Source: Chloroflexota bacterium
GTDB lineage: Bacteria > Chloroflexota > Anaerolineae > Anaerolineales > Villigracilaceae
Length of the DNA stretch: 25,131 bases
Assembly (NCBI GenBank): GCA_016191985.1
Contig: JACPVB010000259.1
Coordinates: forward strand, 1-25,131
Direction: 5' to 3'
The notes below the pieces were generated by a model. The model was not told the origin of the DNA, made no database searches, and was given only the letters and a program-made list of their open reading frames with translations. Position 1 is the stretch's first letter; the number at the start of each line of letters is the position of its first letter. This document shows, in pieces, positions 22,305-25,131 of the stretch. The position numbers and the translations under genes were made by a program.

Positions 22305-23590
22305 GTACGCATATCCTGGGATTTGAAAGTTGATGGAATTTCCGAAAGCGCCTGCGAAAGATCGTCATCGCATCGAATGACGGTGATGGGCACGCGCCGC
22401 TCGCGCAGGGAGTTGATTAGCGTTTCCGTGCCGCGCGGGCCGCCGAACGTTTCGGTATCGAGCAGCACAACCACGGGACGCAGGTAGCGCATTTGCAGGT
22501 CGTCCACCGCGTGCAAAATATCCGGGCGGACAGTTGGGGTTACGAGAATCACGCTTGAGCCCTGCGGCAACTGCGAGGCTTGCGCGGTGACAAGAGCCGC
22601 TATCGAAAGCGCGCCGTTGGCCTCCACGAAGGCAAGCGTTTCCAAAATTTTCGCCTCCTGCCTTTCGCTTCTTTCCGCGGGATGGACGGTGAAGGTTTGC
22701 CCCGCGCTAACGTAGCCCACCGAGCGGTGTTGACCGATAAAATAATGAGCGAGCGAAGCCGTGATGCTGACGCTGTATTCCAGCGTGGATGGCGGCAGTT
22801 TGAATTTCGGGCGCTTCACGAACATCATCGAATCCAGCGGCAATTCTTCCTGCTGGTATGGCTTCTCATAATGAATGGCTTTTTGAGAATCGAGGTACAA
22901 CCAAATCTCGGCCTGCGGATCCTGCTCGAACTCCTTCACCATCAATTGACCTCGGCGCGCCGTTGTAGGCCAGTGGATGCGTTTCATGGCGTCGCCATGC
23001 ACATACTCGCGCACGCCCGCCGCATGAGGCGTAATGTCGTAGGATTTTCGGCGAATGACCTGTCCGCCGGGCAGCATGCCCGGCGGATAAGGAAATGACT
23101 GAATTTCATGGATGACCGGGAAAACAATGAGAGTCTCATGGGGGGCAATTGTCTTGCCCGCGCTGAACAACCCGAATGGATCACCCGCGGAAATTCGCGT
23201 GGGACCAAGCCGAAATCCGCCGCGACGAGTCAACCAGGTGCGCGCAAGATAGCTCCGTCTCTGGCGGCCAAGCACAAAGGTAAACAAACGCGAACCGGCG
23301 GCATGTGGCAATGTGGATTGATTAAGAACTTCGATCCATGCGGCAGGGATGCGGCTGTTATTGATCACTTCGTAATTTTCTTCAAACACATCCCCCACGT
23401 TGGCGCGCAGTACACGCGAACCCCTCGTCGAACTCAATCCGTTGGCAGACCAGTGCGCCCACACCCAACTGATAAACGCCAGTAAAACGCTGATTAAAAA
23501 GAAGCGCGTGTAAATTAGGGCGCCATTGAACACTACGCCCAAAAGGCCCACAATAAACAACAAGGCGAGCAGGATTCGCCCAGCTTTCAT
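22277..23590 (-). CDS. DUF58 domain-containing membrane protein
   Basis: A 437-residue protein. Two N-terminal hydrophobic helices (about 5-22 and 28-46) anchor it, followed by a beta-rich segment (LRANVGDVFEENYEVINNSRIPAAWIEV). The DUF58 core is clear: VREYVHGDAMKRIHWPTTARRGQLMVKEFEQD around 193-225. The remaining VWA-like region (about 225-420) contains IWLYLDSQ and ends with alternating strands and helices (VILVTPTV, VVVLLDTET). DUF58 proteins are standard partners of MoxR AAA ATPases and are thought to help assemble or activate protein complexes at the membrane. The start overlaps the moxR stop (ATGA), and the 3' end overlaps the MBL gene. Confidence 0.93.
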   Translation of the reverse strand: MKAGRILLALLFIVGLLGVVFNGALIYTRFFLISVLLAFISWVWAHWSANGLSSTRGSRVLRANVGDVFEENYEVINNSRIPAAWIEVLNQSTLPHAAGSRLFTFVLGRQRRSYLARTWLTRRGGFRLGPTRISAGDPFGLFSAGKTIAPHETLIVFPVIHEIQSFPYPPGMLPGGQVIRRKSYDITPHAAGVREYVHGDAMKRIHWPTTARRGQLMVKEFEQDPQAEIWLYLDSQKAIHYEKPYQQEELPLDSMMFVKRPKFKLPPSTLEYSVSITASLAHYFIGQHRSVGYVSAGQTFTVHPAERSERQEAKILETLAFVEANGALSIAALVTAQASQLPQGSSVILVTPTVRPDILHAVDDLQMRYLRPVVVLLDTETFGGPRGTETLINSLRERRVPITVIRCDDDLSQALSEIPSTFKSQDMRTWQTPVLSP

Positions 23591-24561
23591 TTTGCTTTCT
23601 TCCGGACAATGTCAGCAGAGAAATCGCCGCCCGGCACCGGGGTGGCAAGGACAATCTCCTGCATGATGCGATCGGAACTTAGGTCGCGCAAACGCGCGGC
23701 AGGGCTGACGATGATGCGATGCGCCAAAACGGAAACCGCCAGCGCTTTGATATCATCCGGCAGCACGTGGTCACGTCCCTGCAGGGCAGCGCGCGCCTGG
23801 CTGGCTCGCGCAAGGGACAAACTTCCACGCGGGCTTGAGCCGAGGTACACATCCGCGCTCTGGCGGGTGCGGGTGGTTAATTCCACGATATATTTTTTGA
23901 TCAATGGGGAAATATAAATCTGCTTGACGTCGTCGATGGCCTGCTGAATTTCCTTCAACTTTACAACCGACTTTAGCGTTTCGAGTGGGTGCTGTAATTG
24001 CTGGTCATCCATCACACGGATCTCATCCGCAATGCTCGGGTATCCCAACCGCAGGCGGAGCAGGAAGCGGTCCAACTGCGCTTCGGGGAGTGGAAAGGTG
24101 CCTTCGTATTCAATCGGGTTCTGTGTGGCAAGCACCATGAATGGCTTTGGCAAAGAATGGGTCGTGCCGTCCACGGTCACCTGGCGCTCCTCCATGGCCT
24201 CCAGCAAAGCCGCCTGGGTCTTCGGGGTGGCGCGGTTGATCTCATCCGCGAGAATGATCTGGCCGATGATGGGACCCGGGCGGAATTCAAATTTATTCTT
24301 CTGCTGGTTGTAAATGGAGACGCCGGTCACATCACTTGGGAGCATATCCGGTGTGAATTGAATGCGGTTGAAGATGCAATCCAACGACCGCGCCAGACTG
24401 CGCGCAAGCATGGTCTTTCCAACGCCCGGCACATCCTCGATCAGAACATGTCCCTGGCACAGCAGGCCGATCACGATCAACTCAATGGACTGCCGCTTCC
24501 CCACGATCACCTTCTCAAGGTTGCCGATCACGCTCTCGCCAAATGCTTTAATGTTTGCCAT
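23587..24561 (-). CDS. MoxR-family AAA+ ATPase
   Basis: A 324-residue AAA+ ATPase. The start at 24561 is preferred because the family begins here (NIKAFGESVIGNLEKVIVGKRQ) and AAAGGAT stands upstream; the 38 upstream codons are not family-like. Walker A is G46-V-G-K-T50 in DVPGVGKT, Walker B is IILADE (102-107), then NRATPKTQAALLEAMEERQVTVDG. Sensor 1 is LATQNPIEYEGTFPLPEAQLDRF, and the lid carries YLGSSPRGSLSLARASQARA. MoxR ATPases act as chaperone-like motors that insert cofactors or mature partner complexes, commonly with DUF58 and VWA proteins. It is first in the moxR-DUF58-MBL unit, with a 4-base overlap to DUF58. Its upstream region carries the palindromic repeats. Confidence 0.95.
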   Translation of the reverse strand: MANIKAFGESVIGNLEKVIVGKRQSIELIVIGLLCQGHVLIEDVPGVGKTMLARSLARSLDCIFNRIQFTPDMLPSDVTGVSIYNQQKNKFEFRPGPIIGQIILADEINRATPKTQAALLEAMEERQVTVDGTTHSLPKPFMVLATQNPIEYEGTFPLPEAQLDRFLLRLRLGYPSIADEIRVMDDQQLQHPLETLKSVVKLKEIQQAIDDVKQIYISPLIKKYIVELTTRTRQSADVYLGSSPRGSLSLARASQARAALQGRDHVLPDDIKALAVSVLAHRIIVSPAARLRDLSSDRIMQEIVLATPVPGGDFSADIVRKKAK

Positions 24562-24624
24562 CAAAAAAATATCCTTTCGGAAGAGATACTGGGATTCTAT
24601 CATGCGGCCTGCGTTGTGGGCAGA

Positions 24625-24663
24625 CCCCGTGCGTTTCATTATGTTTTTACGAGACGCACGGGG
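24625..24663. repeat. Palindromic repeat unit 1
   Basis: CCCCGTGCGT (24625-24634) and ACGCACGGGG (24654-24663) are perfect 10-bp complements around a 19-base loop beginning TTCATT. It belongs to the same family as the unit at 24873-24915, whose stem has different but still paired bases. It lies 64 bases upstream of the moxR start. Confidence 0.7.
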
Positions 24664-24667
24664 CAGA

Positions 24668-24867
24668 CCCCGCACGCTTCATTGCATGGCTGTAGCAAAG
24701 TCAAACAGAAGGGATTTTTTTGTACACGGAACACACGGAATGGACGGATTTTTGAAAGTTTCTGCTGTTTTCCGTGGGTTCCGTGATGTCCGCGTACCAA
24801 AAAGGTTTTTTGTCAAGCGACTTTGCAACAGCCATACGCTTCACTGTATTTTTATGAGGCGCACAAG
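24668..24867. repeat. Palindromic repeat unit 2, split by an insertion
   Basis: The left half (CCCCGCACGCTTCATTGC, 24668-24685) and right half (ACGCTTCACTGT... to 24867) read as one repeat unit of the family interrupted by 150 bases (24686-24835). The bases ACGCTTCAYTG are present on both sides of the insert, as expected for a target-site duplication that has since drifted, though array repeats could also explain it. Confidence 0.5.
24686..24835. mobile_element. 150-base MITE-like element with terminal inverted repeats
   Basis: ATGGCTGTAGCAAAGTC (24686-24702) and GACTTTGCAACAGCCAT (24819-24835) are inverted copies matching at 16 of 17 positions. Inside, ACGGAACACACGGAA faces TTCCGTGGGTTCCGTG, so the whole element folds into a long imperfect hairpin. 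It has no coding capacity. A non-autonomous transposable element moved by a transposase elsewhere is the simplest reading. Confidence 0.6.
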
Positions 24868-24872
24868 GCAAA

Positions 24873-24915
24873 CCCCGCACGCTTCATTGTATTTTTTTAA
24901 ACAAGGCGTGCGGGG
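24873..24915. repeat. Palindromic repeat unit 3
   Basis: CCCCGCACGC (24873-24882) and GCGTGCGGGG (24906-24915) are perfect 10-bp complements around a T-rich 23-base loop beginning TTCATT. Compared with unit 1, four stem positions differ and all remain paired. It ends 24 bases before the tRNA-Arg gene. Confidence 0.7.
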
Positions 24916-24924
24916 CAAATCGTG

Positions 24925-24930
24925 TATAAT
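24925..24930 (+). promoter_or_regulatory. -10 box of the tRNA-Arg gene
   Basis: TATAAT ends 9 bases before the tRNA 5' end. The -35 region would fall inside the right arm of the adjacent palindromic repeat and is not consensus. Confidence 0.5.
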
Positions 24931-24939
24931 CTCGGTCAC

Positions 24940-25012
24940 GCCTCAGTAGCTCAATGGATAGAGCGCCTGACTTCGGATCAGTAGGTTCCGGGTTCGACTC
25001 CTGGCTGGGGCG
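24940..25012 (+). tRNA. tRNA-Arg (anticodon UCG)
   Basis: The acceptor arms GCCTCAG and CTGGGGC pair with one G-U. The D arm holds TAGCTCAATGGATAGAGC. The anticodon loop CTTCGGA gives UCG (Arg). The T loop is TTCGACT with stem CCGGG/CCTGG. Discriminator base G. The base pair at the outer end of the anticodon stem is a C-U mismatch. CCA is not encoded; a short T run follows. Confidence 0.93.
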
Positions 25013-25041
25013 CCTTTTTATCTAATTGCAAATGAATTGTA

Positions 25042-25070
25042 TTGACATGCCCATACCCTCATGGTAAACT
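25042..25070 (+). promoter_or_regulatory. Promoter of the tRNA-Asp gene
   Basis: TTGACA (25042-25047), a 17-base spacer and TAAACT (25065-25070) form a good sigma70-type promoter 20 bases ahead of the tRNA-Asp start. Confidence 0.7.
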
Positions 25071-25089
25071 ATCGCCCGCTCAGCTAATT

Positions 25090-25131
25090 GGTCCCGTGGT
25101 GTAGCGGCCAAACATGCGGCCCTGTCAAGGC
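25090..25131 (+). tRNA. tRNA-Asp (anticodon GUC), cut by the window end
   Basis: The 5' 42 bases are present: acceptor strand GGTCCCG, D arm with GTGTAGCGG, and an anticodon stem with loop CTGTCAA, giving anticodon GUC (Asp). The variable, T and 3' acceptor parts lie beyond the window. Confidence 0.88.

Noticed and set aside
23998..24786. A 262-codon plus-strand open frame over moxR.
   Set aside because: It is antisense to a clear MoxR ATPase and continues into repeats.

Overview
The window looks like bacterial chromosome, most probably from a Chloroflexota (Anaerolineae-type) organism. This placement is inferred from the protein repertoire (GlnRS, DUF4188, a GntR-E1 fusion, a prokaryotic RING with E2) and moderate GC; no rRNA marker is present. 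All three tRNA genes lack an encoded CCA.

The standout is a seven-gene plus-strand operon at 3182-9621 that encodes an apparently complete, eukaryote-like ubiquitin conjugation pathway. In order it holds: an E1-like activating enzyme with an N-terminal FadR/GntR winged helix; a four-TM protein ending in a RING-like zinc finger (candidate E3); an E2 (UBC fold, HPN motif, catalytic Cys) fused to an N-terminal ubiquitin-like domain; a free 88-residue ubiquitin-like protein ending in Thr-Ala-Gly and 64/88 identical to the E2 fusion domain; a JAB/JAMM isopeptidase; a polytopic membrane protein with a cytosolic FHA domain; and a secreted, membrane-anchored VWA protein. Gene spacing is 2-70 bases. 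A near-consensus promoter (TTGACT-17-TATAAT) precedes it. At the predicted transcription start lies the 11-base palindrome TGGTCTGACCA, which fits the FadR-family operator pattern, so the E1 fusion may regulate its own operon. The same palindrome covers the start codon of the divergent tetR gene. A 12-bp hairpin after the ubiquitin-like gene could raise its level over the downstream genes.

Left flank (1-3110): a gene-poor end, an NAD-dependent epimerase-like gene, a composite palindromic repeat, and a tetR-DUF4188 pair with a consensus promoter inside an 11-bp inverted repeat.

Middle (9622-14940): a shared terminator, tRNA-Gln(CUG), a small membrane protein, glnS with a structured leader, a serine beta-lactamase-like hydrolase and an EamA transporter.

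Right (14940-25131): minus-strand pyruvate kinase; argF-rocD-ald-CoA transferase, which reads as ornithine/alanine handling with a CoA-transferase output; moxR-DUF58-MBL hydrolase with overlapping genes; a patch of covarying palindromic repeats interrupted by a 150-base MITE-like insert; tRNA-Arg(UCG); and the 5' part of tRNA-Asp(GUC). Several dispersed palindromic repeats sit between genes.
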